This document shows positions 1 to 10,814 of a DNA stretch of 64,000 nucleotides, piece after piece. A program made the translations under genes and the position numbers. The DNA is taken from NCBI GenBank assembly GCA_932521035.1, contig OW051494.1:8046001-8110000 (forward strand), read 5' to 3'. Positions within the stretch are counted from its first letter, which is position 1; each line of letters opens with the position of its first letter. The stretch is from Oscheius dolichura. Taxonomy: Eukaryota > Nematoda > Chromadorea > Rhabditida > Rhabditidae. Under the pieces are notes generated by a model. It was not told where the DNA came from. It saw nothing but the letters and a program-made list of their open reading frames with translations, and ran no database searches.

Positions 1-1
1 A

Positions 2-1427
2 CTCTTTTCCGTTTTAAAGTCGGAACTTCTCTTTACCAAGAAATGGCTCCTCCTGGCAGGATTCCTTGCCGTTTACGTAATATCGATCAGTTACGTTGCT
101 TTGGCAGCATTTCTTATTTATGACGAGAATATGGACAGGAGGCTGGTCGCTCAAGAGGTAGGAGAGCCAGAGATGGTATTACTGTAGTCCGCGAGATGCC
201 AAAAACGGGCTCGGAAATTCACACCAGCATTTATTTTTTCTGGAAAGAGACACAAATCTCACCGAGAGAAACTTCCGAGAAATAGCGATTCATAGCGGGC
301 GGGGGTTCCAGACAGCCGTCTCGCTGGTGACGACCGTTGATGACGTCCGTTTTTCACTTTCCGGGGGCAGTCATTCAATTTTTTAACATTGTGGGAAGAT
401 GGGCAAGGCTATATAGAACTCTGTTAATCTCTTCTTTGGGATAATCCCTGAGAAACTTCCATTATCTGGTCAAAATTGGGGGCAAAAAAGGGAATTCCTG
501 AATTCGGACAAAAAGAGCTGCTTGAATCGAGCCAGTGAATACAGTTAATATACAGAATACAGCCGGGTTGCTACGGAAATGGTACGAATTTTAGTTTTGC
601 TAATCAGAAAATTTGGGCCTGAAGCACCGTTCCTTCTCGAAGATGTCTCTTGTTAGATTTCTCTATTTTGCAGCAATGGGGCCACATTCCTCTCCAAATC
701 GACCACCGGGGTCTTATCGTCTTTGCCAGAGTTGCTAAGAATAATTTCGCCGTAGTCTCATTTATTGCATTGACCTCCGTCCACGGCGTGGCAGCTCTGC
801 TCCTTGGACTGGGAACTTTCCTCATAATCAAGTAAGTCACACGAGTAATCAAGTCAGGGTTAGTCTAATTTGTATCACATTTGACGACAGAAACTACCGT
901 AATCCTTAATATTCTTGATTTTAGGAGGAGCCCTTCAATGAACGAGGAAATGCAAAAGATGCATACAAAGTTAACCCGATCCCTAATTATTCAGGTAGAG
1001 GCGAAGCTTCTTCTCATAAATCGGCTGAACATTTATTTTCAGACGTTCCTCTTCATTTTCTGTCTCTTTATTCCCTGCCTGATAATTCTCTGTGGAGCAC
1101 TGATCTTCGATTATCTGCCCATAGGTAAGGCGCCCCTAAAAATCTCTGAAGATCCCCTCGTTGCTGTGCTTTTTGGCATTTTTGTCGTAAAATTATGACT
1201 GCCCCCTTTCAGCGGTTTCCAATGTCATCGTCTTCCTGTTGTGGCTATCTGGCGTTGCGGATACGGTAGCTCTGATCGCCTGTGCCAAGGACTATCGGGA
1301 AATGGTCGCCAGCTTCTGCCGGCTAGTAGCCAACTGCCTCACTTGTCGTTCTTCAGCTACGGTGGATTGTACCCCCGTTGTTTATAGTCTTCAACGACCG
1401 CTGATTATTGAGTTTTTCCCTGAGTAA
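2..1427 (+). CDS. Srh-like serpentine chemoreceptor, 3' part (gene A)
   Basis: Predicted seven-transmembrane chemoreceptor of chemosensory neurons; the 5' half lies outside the window. Exons 2-157, 674-831, 925-994, 1043-1124 and 1213-1427 join with consistent phase and end at TAA. The visible part starts with a transmembrane segment (KKWLLLAGFLAVYV), continues with the WGHIPLQ exon and two further hydrophobic segments (FIFCLFIPCLIILCGALIF, VIVFLLWLSGVADTVAL), and ends in a short cytoplasmic tail after DYREMV. It aligns exon by exon with the complete paralogue at 21221-24056; both share the WGHIP start and a 70-nt exon, but this copy has one more intron (1125-1212). Class Srh is assigned from that paralogue's N-terminal pattern. 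Family is fairly sure, ligand unknown. Confidence 0.72.
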
Positions 1428-1544
1428 AGCGTTTTTCTTGGCCAAATCCCCCCTACGGGGGGCGAATTCTTCCTTTCTGTCACTCCCTCTAATATTCTCA
1501 GAGTACTGTAGACTAGAATGTTAATCAATACGTTGATAACAGAT

Positions 1545-1961
1545 TTATACACAAGCAGCAAACACGGAAAGAACAGAAAGGACAGCAACGAAGCCAAAAA
1601 GGCTAATCAATAAGAAGTTCATCATATCCTCGCCGCTTCCTCCACTCTTCTTCCATTTTCGTTTTCCAGCCGACTGATTACTTCCTCTCTCGTCGTAGTA
1701 GTACTTCTTCAGCTGCCTCATCTTCTCCAGGCCGATCTCACACAATTCCAAGAACTTCTTCCAGCCGTCGACGAGAAAGACAGGAAGATCCTCCGGGAGG
1801 GCGGCATCATCAGCAGAGGAGATTCCAAGGACGGAGATCATCTTCTTCAGTGGATTGGACTCTAGGGTCGCATCTTCCGGGGTTGCTATCTTCTCGTCAT
1901 CGTTAGCAGCCAGGTCAAAGTCAACTATCTTCTGTGGAGCGGGAGCAGCTTCAGTGGACAT
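1545..1961 (-). CDS. Small tail-anchored membrane protein, unrecognised
   Basis: Intronless frame of 138 residues starting at MSTEAAPAPQ; an in-frame ATG eight codons upstream is less likely. The N-terminal part is acidic and Ala/Pro/Asp-rich. The middle has a basic run (KRKWKKSGG). The last ~22 residues are one hydrophobic helix (MNFLLISLFGFVAVLSVLS) ending just before the stop, the layout of a tail-anchored protein with a cytosolic domain. A TATATAA box on the same strand lies about 60 bp upstream of the ATG. No family is recognised; function not assigned. Confidence 0.55.
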   Translation of the reverse strand: MSTEAAPAPQKIVDFDLAANDDEKIATPEDATLESNPLKKMISVLGISSADDAALPEDLPVFLVDGWKKFLELCEIGLEKMRQLKKYYYDERGSNQSAGKRKWKKSGGSGEDMMNFLLISLFGFVAVLSVLSVFAACV

Positions 1962-2019
1962 CTTGAGAGGAGAACAGGGAATCACGTCTGTGCAACGGAA
2001 GCGATCTCTCTCCTCTCCG

Positions 2020-2026
2020 TTATATA
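2020..2026 (-). promoter_or_regulatory. TATA box of the tail-anchored protein gene
   Basis: TATATAA on the minus strand, about 60 bp upstream of the ATG at 1961; seen in sequence, transcription start inferred. Confidence 0.45.
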
Positions 2027-2327
2027 GGGCGGCTCAAAGCAAAGCGAAAATAAGACGTTAGGATGAGGGTTTACCGCTTTCGCTGACGCAGCCGGGTGCA
2101 AAAGGGAAAACAGGACAACAGCGTCAATATGGGAAAACATTTGAGGAAAAGGAGGGTTCTCTTGGAAAACGCAGTAAGCTTGGACGTTCTGTGAACAAAA
2201 GACACAGCGGCTCAGTTGTCCAAAAAGGACCACAAACATGAATGCGCTGTCCAGAAAAGGACGGGGTGAAGCAAGCTGGCAGTCAAAAAATGTACGGTGA
2301 CGGAAGAAAGGGTAACTCCCCCTTTGG

Positions 2328-2385
2328 GTCCTGGCAGCCACAATAACTCGCGTTTTGGGCCCTGGTAGCCACAATAACTCGTAAG
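2328..2385. repeat. Two tandem ~29-bp repeats
   Basis: Two adjacent copies of a unit GGGTCCTGGCAGCCACAATA/ACTCG, differing in a few bases (GGCCCTGGTAGCC in the second). No gene is seen from 2062 to 2550 around it. Confidence 0.6.
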
Positions 2386-2559
2386 ATGCGTCCACTGTAA
2401 TTCCCCCACACGGTTCGACGGTTCTTTTTTTGAAAACGGAGGAAATTTAGAAACGGGGAGGAAATTCATTCGCAGCAAACCACGAATTATGTTCAGCCAT
2501 CACCTTTTTATAATAATATGCCTTATGTAACCCGAACTTTTTTTTCAAGCTCAAGAGTT

Positions 2560-2922
2560 GAGAGTAGACTCATTCGAACCGATAATTTTTGTTGCGTACC
2601 GACTGCACTTTTAGAATTTTTTTGAAAATGAGGAGGTGAGGAGGAAGCGAGCTTTTAAATTTCAAAAAAAGCAACAACGTTTTTTGAGCTAGCGCAACGG
2701 GAGTAGTGTCATTCGATGGCGCTTCTTGGCGTATTGGCGGTTTATTTTTTGCTAACAAGGGAACTTTTTTACCTTAATGCGGCTTCCCGAGATGAGAGTA
2801 GGGTCATTCGAAAGTTATACTGATGAGCAAATTTGTAGCGGCTAACTGCCGGGGCGACGCCCGTGACAGCGAGATTAAGTTTATACAGTCCTGAGATTTG
2901 ATTAAAAACTGGGCAAATCTAG
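2560..2922 (+). repeat. Dispersed repeat family R1, copy a (rearranged)
   Basis: Contains the R1 landmarks CTCATTCGAACCGATAAT, GCAACAACGTTTTTTGAGC, ATTCGATGGCGCTTCTTGGC and GGCGGTTTATTTTTTGCTAA, then unrelated DNA, and ends with the R1 terminus AACTGGGCAAATCTAGT. Other copies lie at 11770-12152, 12153-12558, 18600-19048 and 20690-20790. It encodes nothing recognisable, so it is a non-autonomous repeat. Confidence 0.7.
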
Positions 2923-3495
2923 TCACTTAATTGCTGAACAAAATTTGAAATAAATTGCTGAACAAAATTTGAAAATTTCATTTTGCGGGCAGCCTTATTT
3001 TTACTTTAAAAATATTTTACTCAACGGGCAGACACCGAGTTCTTCTAATTCTTGTTGCAAACGACTAATAACATCGAGAGCTACATTTTGACACCAAGAA
3101 TTATGCAAAGAAAGCTCGAAAACAATTTTTGAAGTCAAAAAGTGCTTTCCCTGAACAAAACTCAGTCATTTGTTACATCTTTTCAATTCTTCGGTTTTTT
3201 GCATTTTTCTCTCACGTCACATAGTAATTCGGGGTTGGTAAAACACGAGAAAGCATCAGAAATGCATAAAAATTTAACGGTAAAAAGTTTGATTCTCGTA
3301 GCGAACGCGCGCCCGGGCTTTCTACTGTCCGCGGCGAGTTGTGATCGGCGAGCCCAATTGGGCTTCATTCAACTGCGCAAATGGTAAAAATTTTGCTCTT
3401 CTAATCAGTAGGGGGGAGGAGGCCCTTATCTTCTCCTTTCTTGCCAACCAAGCGTCTTTCCTGTCGACTTTCTTTTTTTTTTAAAAAGAACAATA
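2923..3495. other. Intergenic, no gene seen
   Basis: AT-rich DNA with a direct repeat AATTGCTGAACAAAATTTGA (about 2930-2970). The two long frames at 3142-3387 and 3183-3368 lie on opposite strands of the same stretch and have no splice or homology support. Confidence 0.5.
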
Positions 3496-5614
3496 ATGTC
3501 CGGTAAACATTTTTAGAATTTAAAATATCGTATTTCCAGAAATTCCCTTTTATACGGAAAAAGACTTAAATAAATTGACACATATAGACGAGATTGCTGG
3601 AGGGACGGTTTACAAAGGGAAAATTAAGAGTTTTCGATTAATTCCACGACTATTTGGAAACGATAATGCCAAGGAAATTGCAGTCAAGAAGTTTAACTGG
3701 TCAAGAGATCACCCTCTTGAAAATTATAAAAAGGAGGTTGACATCCTTCTCAAGGTAAATTTAATTAATTGACAACTTCTCTTTCAAAATTCCAGCATAA
3801 ACATAAAAACTTGGTCGAAATATACGGAATTCTCTGGGATGGAGTGGATAAATCACGATATTTGGGTTATGTGATGGAATATTTTGAAGAAGGAAGTCTT
3901 AAAAATGGTTTTGATTCTTTTATGTTTTAATTAAGTGCAATTTAGTCATCTTCAACCCCGAGAAATCCTACGATTTATTAGAAATATGTCAATGGATTGT
4001 TCAAATTGGAGAAGGCCTCCAATATCTCCATGACAATAAAATACTGCATAGGGATATTAAGCCGGCAAAGTAGGATAGAGACCGTTTTATAAATTTATTT
4101 GACTACAGTATCCTGGTGGCTGGAAATATTCTGAAATTGGCCGATTTTGGAGTTGCTAAATATTCGGATTCCACTACAACCGCGGGGTGAGATTGGATTA
4201 TTTTATAAATCTTTAAGTTTTTCGTATTTTTCAGTGCTGGAACTAATTGTTACATGGCGCCGGAAGTATTGGAAACGGGAAAATGTAGTCCTGCCTCTGA
4301 TGTTTATTCGCTGGCGATTACCATATGGGAAATATTCCACAGAACGTAGAATTATTCCTTTTTATGAATAATTTCATTGCAGGAAGGCATACACCGAGTT
4401 GGGGGAAGACAGAGGATACGAATTTGTACAATTAATTCTTGGTGGGCTTCGTCCGACTATAGATTCTGAAAAGATTGATGAAGATATAGCAAAATTAATA
4501 AAAAGGTAAATTGTTTTTAAATGTTTTTCAAATGTTTTTTAGATGTTGGCAAAGAGAAATATCCAAGAGGCTGACAGCACAGGAAATTGTTGATTTTTTT
4601 GTTGAAAAACCGAAAGAAGTGGTAAAAACAGCACGTTTTTTACAAGATTGCATTATTATTGTTTCAGATTTTGATTATGGGAGGAAGGAAAAATAATGGA
4701 AAGGCCTTCGCTGGGATGGCAGTGTTGAGCCAGGATAGAACAAAATGGATTGAAATAGAACTGGAATTACCTTATGTGGCTTCTGAGAGTGGAGCAATTT
4801 ATCTCAATGGAGAAATCTATTTATTTGGTGGTTGGAGGGATCCAAAAGCTTTGTATAAATTGGACAAAAATCTGAAATGGATCCGACTGGCTGATATGAA
4901 TGTTGGACGCGGGGGGATTGAAAATAATTGTTTGGAATGGAATGGATATATTTGGGTATTTGGAGGATATGACGAAAATGTAGAAGCCCTAAAAAGTGTG
5001 GAAAGATACGATCCGAAGAAGAATAAATGGACATTCATTTCGTGAGTTTAGTTTCGATTTTCTCTTTCTTTGGAGAAATAAAAACCAGGTTATTAACAGA
5101 CTTTAGAGATATGAAACATGCCAGATCTAATGCAGCAACGGCAGTATGGAACAATAAAATAATTATTTGTGGTGGATGGATTGATGATATAACCGCCACG
5201 GGTGTTGTAGAATGTTACAATCCTGAAGATAACAGCTGGACTGAACTTCCCTCTTTACCAGAGCCCTGCAGTGTCCATTCACTCGTTACTTATGAAAATA
5301 AGTTTATTCTATTTGGTGGAGGTGATATCAATGGTCCAACTAACGCCGTGTGGGAGCTCGACCCTCAAGAATCAAATTCAAAATGGAAATCGTTGCCGCC
5401 ATTGAAATATCCTTCCGACTGTTTTGCTGGAATAATCCTTGACCAAGAAATCTATGCAATTGGTGGATGCCAGAACGAAGATTTAGATCTGAGTCGAGTT
5501 GAAATATTCGATGGAAAACGATGGCGAGATGGAGCTGCTCTTCCTTATAGTTGGACTCATATGTCCTCTGTGATTATTCCCCAAACCTTGGCTGATCGTC
5601 TTTGTAATTGCTAG
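3496..5614 (+). CDS. Protein kinase-Kelch propeller fusion (copy 1)
   Basis: Ten exons (3496-3502, 3540-3754, 3796-3907, 3946-4069, 4109-4186, 4235-4345, 4383-4505, 4543-4621, 4668-5041, 5089-5614) join without phase conflict into 582 aa. Residues ~20-290 are a TKL/TAK1-like kinase: AVKKF lysine, HRDIKPAN catalytic loop, DFG, GTNCYMAPE activation segment, SDVYSLAITIWE and CW-REISKRLTAQE. All catalytic residues are present, but the glycine loop (EIAGGTVYKG) is shorter than the usual GxGxxG. After a phase-0 intron, residues ~285-582 form about six Kelch blades (MGGR, LFGG, VFGG, ICGG, LFGG, AIGG). The 7-nt first exon (M-S plus one base) is the least certain part. A kinase that recruits partners through a Kelch propeller is inferred; substrate unknown. 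An inverted coiled-coil-Kelch paralogue lies 1.3 kb downstream. Confidence 0.85.
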
Positions 5615-5727
5615 AGACCGGATTTTTAGGTTTTTACCTATTTTTCGCGGACTGTTTATGGGCAGATATGCCACAATATGTTTTATGACAAAAGGAAGCG
5701 TTTTAAAGGGTTTTTTTAAAGAAGAAA

Positions 5728-6082
5728 TTACCTGGTAAACACAGTGCTCCGATCCTTGCAGTAATATGTTAGCTCGATGTTTACAGCACCACCTTTCACT
5801 TGCTGTACGACTTTGCGTCTCAAAATTCTTTTACTAAAATAGTTGGAAAGACCAACCTGGCACATGTAGCCTTAGCATAATCGATGGTCAGGCAGTCCGC
5901 ACGGTCCGGTGGGGTATCAGAATCAATGACAGCTGGAAGTGAAAGATTGTGGAATAATGGAAATTCTCTCTCTCTCTCTCTCTCTCTCCTATTAGGGTTA
6001 CTGTAGTCGCGACAGATGCATTACGGTAATTTGGAGAGCATTCATCAGAAACGAAAAGCATCGCCAGAATCAAGAACCACAC
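5728..6082 (-). CDS. Small secreted cysteine-containing protein, 79 aa
   Basis: Exons 6082-6025, 5932-5857 and 5833-5728 join in phase and end at TAA (79 aa). The protein opens with a signal peptide (MWFLILAMLFVSDECS). The mature part has Cys in DECSP, DCLTIDYAKATC and TYYCKDR and a dibasic stretch (SKRILRRKVV). It lies tail-to-tail with the kinase-Kelch gene, 113 bp from its stop. Intron 1 carries a (CT)n microsatellite. No family is recognised; a secreted peptide or small structural protein fits. Confidence 0.6.
5964..5989. repeat. (CT)n microsatellite
   Basis: About 12 uninterrupted CT units inside intron 1 of the 79-aa secreted protein gene. Confidence 0.95.
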
Positions 6083-6920
6083 AGAATTAAGTCAAATGAA
6101 TTAGGTTTTAGCAAGTACCAGTGAAAAAAAAATTCAACGAAAGTCGCACAACAATTTCATAGCCAAGATTCGAAGTATTGTTAGAAACTCCAGTCACTTA
6201 CTTCCTTGAGAGCAGGACAGTCGGTAAAAATTCCCGTAGATTGAAAACGCCAGATAAGCATCGTAGACGGCCGTGGCAAAGGAGAGGGCAACCAGCAGAA
6301 AGCTGGCCGGACGAAACCTCGTTGTGGGGAAGACGACGGCCGAGAGCTGCTTTTAAGCTGAAGCGTTTCTTGTATTGATATTTTTGTAAGTTTTAGAGAC
6401 CCGAAATTTATTTGGTAGACAGGAGAGACGCAGCGCTGCCTGCTATCCTACGATGTTCTACACCGATTTAGACGATATCTAAACTGCAAAAATAGGTCAA
6501 ATAAATATTGTTGTATGCTTTTATGCTTTCTTATTGGTTTATTTTTGTGAAATGGCCCGTGAAACTTATGCTTTTCGGATCTTTATCATTTGGGAAGCCG
6601 CAGTTAGACAGCCAGGAGAGGAAAAGGCAACAATTGGATAAACAGGGCAGAAAATAGCCACAGTTAGACGGCTAGGACGAGAAAGGAAATAAATATCCGA
6701 GCAGTCGTTTTTATTTCAAAGCACTTCTTCAGTTGCCCTGCCCCTGGTCATTGGAATTATTCTCTTCACCATAATCTTCGTGACTTCCGCAGTTTTTTGT
6801 TGTCGTGAGCGACCATAAAGGCAGGAAACAACGCCTCTGCTGTCTTGAATTTATGTCGAATATTAGTGTTTTGGTCTATTTTTGAGAAGATTTATAAGAA
6901 ATAACAAATTTATTTTCGAT
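6083..6920. other. Intergenic, no gene seen
   Basis: Two copies of a CCRCAGTTAGACRGC(C/T)AGGA word lie near 6600 and 6660 (a related one near 61450). The frame 6178-6378 has no splice or homology support. Confidence 0.5.
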
Positions 6921-9025
6921 TTATTCTTTTTTGTACTGGCAAAGACGATCAGCCAAGGTTTGGGAAATAATCACAGAGGACATACAAGACCAAACATAAG
7001 GAAGAGCTGCTCCATCTCGCCATCGTTCTCCATCGAATATTTCAACTCGACTCAGATCCAAACGAATTTTCTGTTGTCCACCAATTGCATAGATTTCTTG
7101 GTCAAAGATTTTTCCAGCGAACGAAATAGCAGGATATTTCATTGGTTCCAAGGGTTTCCATGTTCGATTTGATTCTTGAGGGTCGCGCTCCCACACGGCG
7201 TTTGTTGCCCCTTTGCCATCCAATCCACCAAATAGAATAAGCTTATTTTCATAAGTAACGAGTGAATGACCACCGAGGGGCTCTGGTAAAGAGGGAAGTT
7301 CAGTCCAGCTGTTATCTTCAGGATTGTAACATTCTGCAGTATCCGTGATGGTAAACTCTCCAATCCATCCACCGCAAATAATTATTTTATTGTTCCATAC
7401 TGCCGCTGCTGCATTAAATCTTGCAATTTTCATATCTCTAAAATCTGTTAATAATCTGGTTTTCACTTATCCAAACAAAAGAGAAAATCGAAACTAAACT
7501 CACGCCATTAATGTCCATTTATTTTCCTTCGGATCGTATCGTTCCACACTTTTTAAGACATCAGCATTTCCATCTGCTCCTCCAAATACCCAAATATATC
7601 CATTCCATTCCAAACAATTATTTTCCATCCCCCCGCGTCCAACATTCATATCTGCCAGTCGAATCCATTTCAGATTTTTGTCCAATTTATACAAAGCTTT
7701 TGGATTATAGACACCACCAAATAAATAGATTTCTCCATTGAGATAGATTGCTCCACTAGCAGTAGCCTTATAAGGTAATTCCAGTTCTATTTCAATCCAT
7801 TTTGTTCTATTCTGGCTCAACACAGCCATTCCAGCGAGGGCCGTGTTATTATTTTTCCATCCTCCCATAATCAAAATCTAAACGGAGGCCTATGCTAAAT
7901 CTAAAAAATAATTCACAGTTTCTGAAGTGGATGGACAAAGAATTAGAAATACAACAGCGCATACTAAACTGTTTGATAAGTTCGTCCCTTTTTATTTTTT
8001 GCACTTTTCGAGGTAGTTTTGGTATCAAAATGATCCTCTCCGAATTTTCCAGAACCGTATATGGTTTTGGATGGGTGTTTCCTATCACCCTGGCAAGTTA
8101 GCTATCATCGAGATTCGACCTTTTTTGACACTAGGTGCTGTGGTGACTCACCATGGAGCTTTCATAAAAAATTAGGTTGCTCTTTTTGCAGGGTTTGACA
8201 TGCTCTTTTTGGCAAAAAAAGTTTGTTTCGATAGCCCTCAGGATGGCCGAGTATCGCCCTTTTTTTTGGAAAATGTCGACATTTTATATAGGGGAATTGA
8301 TCAGTAAAAAATAAATTGCTTGCAAGCTCTTCAATATTACTGTCAATTGATAGATCTCAATCTAACTAACAACTTTTGTTCAAGGAGTAAAGTGATAAGT
8401 CATTGAGATAAAAATTCGACATTTTCAAAAGAGCGATACTCGGCCATCCTGGGGGCTAAAAGCCTTTTTTTTGGCTGATAGCTGACGTCAAACCCTACAA
8501 AAAGACCAGGGCTGGACGAAATTTCGATTTCGTGTCGAAAAATGGTCGAAATCGAAAACGAAAATTTCGTCTGATTCGTTTTCGTTTCGACTTGAAAAAC
8601 CTGATTTCGTCCAGCACTGAAAAGGACCAACCTAACTTTTTCTGAAAGCTGCATGGTGAGTCACCACATCACCTCGTGTCAAAAATGGTCGAAACTCTAT
8701 GAAAGCTAACTTGCCAGGGTCACAGGAAACTCATATCCAAAGTGCTTACGATTCTGGGGAATTAGGAGAGAATCATTTTGACACCAAAAGCACCTCAAAA
8801 CGTGTGCAAAATAAAAAGTTACGTAAAAAGGGACGAACTTATCAAACAACCTAGTATTAGGGGGATCCCAAACTTGCGAAGCTTTCTGAATTTTTCCTCC
8901 AATTCATCTTCTTTTCTATTCAATTTTTCCTCCAATTCTTCTTTCTCCCTTTTCAACCTATCAATTTCTTGTTGTTTCTCAATCGCCTGGGCTTCGTACA
9001 TTGCTATAAGTGGATCATCGCTCAT
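6921..9025 (-). CDS. Coiled-coil-Kelch protein, 5' region interrupted by nested MITEs
   Basis: The Kelch half is two intact exons, 7877-7504 (374 nt, the same length as in copy 1) and 7455-6921, ending at a stop after RLCQYKKE. Blade motifs IMGGW, LFGG, VFGG, ICGG, LFGG and AIGG are all present, and the protein is highly similar to copy 1. No kinase is attached. About 1 kb upstream lies exon 9025-~8866, starting MSDDPLIAMYEAQ and running into a Glu/Lys/Leu coiled coil (KQQEIDRLKREKEELEEKL). Its layout matches the paralogue at 19281-20544. An 891-bp mariner-type element (7964-8854) sits between them. If a donor at RKLRK is used, it may be intronic and the gene functional; otherwise the gene is broken. 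The exon joining the two parts was not resolved. Confidence 0.6.
7964..8854. mobile_element. Mariner-type palindromic MITE, 891 bp, TA target duplication
   Basis: Long inverted arms (about 7964-8290 and 8400-8854). Termini are CTAAACTGTTTGATAAG on the left and CTAGGTTGTTTGATAAG on the right (reverse complement). TA flanks both ends (7962-7963, 8855-8856). The ends resemble mariner inverted repeats (TTAGGTTGGCTGATAAG-like). No transposase frame is present, so it is non-autonomous. The arms are visibly diverged, and the right arm carries a nested second element. Confidence 0.8.
8507..8619. mobile_element. hAT-type MITE nested in the mariner MITE, 113 bp
   Basis: Termini CAGGGCTGGACGAAAT and (reverse complement) CAGTGCTGGACGAAAT. 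An 8-bp near-perfect flanking repeat AAAAAGAC/AAAAGGAC fits a hAT target duplication. The opposite arm of the host element lacks this insertion, which dates it after the host. Confidence 0.78.
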
Positions 9026-10180
9026 TTTTATAGCTTAAAATGAATTTTACTGAATGTGAGATGCAAAGAGAATGAGAAATTGGGCTGGCGAGAGGTTTGC
9101 TGACAGCTGCAAAGAGTGAGACATTGGCCGGCCATTGATTGCTTGATCGCCGCATTTTGGCCATTATCACGGGAAGAAGATAGAATTCTGGTCGTTTTCA
9201 ACTTCTAGCATTTCAGGGTGCCCTTGGAAGTGTATCCACTCTCATTTATTGTCTTTTTTATTAATAAATCAATTTTCAAAATTGAGATCAAACGTCGTCG
9301 ATGCTTGCTGATATAATTTAGCTTTGTAACTTGAGCAAAACATTAGAAAGCGAAGAATTTGGATGAAAACATCATTTTGTCCAAAAAGCGACGCCTCTGA
9401 GGCACATTTTAACATTTTCAGACTGAAAAGATGGAAATGTTACGAGGAAAAGTCGGTACAGGAAAGCTATTGAGGTTTTTGGATCATGTAGGCAGTTTAA
9501 GTTTAGCAACAGGAAAAAAACTACAAGCTTTAAGACATTAACTGAAAAAAAAAGAAAAGAATAGAAATGGATGGCTAAAGAAGGTGTCTGCGAATAAATT
9601 TGGCTCACTTTTTGGAGCGATTTGTTAGAAAAACGAAGAGAAATGATGGATAAGTTGATAGGAAATGAAAATTGCGAAGTTTTGGATCGAAGACTCCGCT
9701 GAATAAGGAACGCGTACGCGTAATTCAACAGAAAACAAAGCTTTTGTCCTGAGAAAAGCTACGCTGCCGTCGGTGTGAAAATCGAAAATCGACTAGCGAC
9801 GTGACTTTAACTCAACGGGCGAAATGCAGGCTCAACTTCAGCATTGTTCCTTTTTTGATATTTCAGACTATTTACGCTCTCCAAAATTTTAAAAATTTCA
9901 AAGAAATAAAGCAGCCCATTTTTTTTCGGAATTGAATAAACACGATTTCATCATTTCCCTATCATCTCCTCAGCTAATTATGCGCATTTCTACCCTTCAC
10001 AGAGTATAAAAATCCCCAAAACAGTCAAATACGCACTGATATTTATTATTATCATCTATTTACAGTGTTTATGTACAGTAATTTCTCCTTCAAAGCGAAG
10101 AAGTAATTATCCAGGATAGAGAACTTGATCCTCGCTGGGTCCTTTGTAGTACATTCCCTGAAGACTCATTATTTTAGGTC
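9026..10180. other. Intergenic, no gene seen
   Basis: AT-rich. The 118-aa minus-strand frame at 9372-9728 has no splice-site structure, no recognised motif and biased hydrophobic content; treated as chance. Confidence 0.5.
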
Positions 10181-10814
10181 TCACAACGGAAAATATGGTA
10201 CCTTGTCGTCCCAGTAGCCTTTATCCATAATTACTCCGCCCAATTCCTTCTCCGCGACGTAGGGACACTGCTTTACGCATTGATCATCGCATTCGTGGGA
10301 ATTCCCGACAAGTCTGAAGATTTTTGAATTTTCTACGGTTTTTGGAAAGTCATTTAAAGAACTGCAGTTTGTAATTTTAGTAGGTCTGGAGATTACGGAG
10401 GAAAAGAAAAGAAAAAACTCACTCATTATAGCCGTCCTTGGCAGTATCCTTGACACTGGCAGCTACGTCTTTAACCTTGTCTACTCCCTTCTCAAGAATG
10501 TTTTTCTGAAAATTATTAATTTTCCAGTTCAATTCATTTTTTACCCCCGTTTGATTAAAATTTAGCGGAGTAAAAGCTTGTTTTAGGTTAATTTATGGCA
10601 AAGGAGGAGCTTTTGAGCAGAGTTTTGGCCCTTCTAACACTGAAAAAGACTTTAACAGCTCATTTTCAGACGTTAGTTTGATTTGAACGAGAAAAATTAG
10701 ATGATTTCATTTTAAAAAACCGATGCGAACATAAAAGATTTGTGGGAATTTCCTGGGTTATTCGGAAAGTAAAATGTACTGGAGTAGAAAACTGACCTCG
10801 TTTCTGTCGGACAT
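10181..10814 (-). CDS. Small LEA-like / cysteine-motif protein, 77 aa
   Basis: Exons 10814-10797 (MSDRNE), 10505-10423 and 10313-10181 join in phase and end at TGA. Residues ~8-33 form an amphipathic run with the repeated VKDVAASVKDTAKDGY pattern typical of group 3 LEA-like proteins. They are followed by HECDDQCVKQCPYV (CxxxCxxxC) and an aromatic C-terminus (KVPYFPL). No signal peptide, so it is likely cytosolic. A stress or desiccation role is inferred from the 11-mer-like repeat only. Confidence 0.6.

Noticed and set aside
7511..7741. Open frames opposite the Kelch exons (also at 4804-5038 and 19959-20141)
   Set aside because: They are the antisense of conserved Kelch coding sequence and recur in each copy for that reason.
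9372..9728. 118-aa minus-strand open frame
   Set aside because: No splice context, no motif, hydrophobic composition from AT-rich DNA; likely chance.
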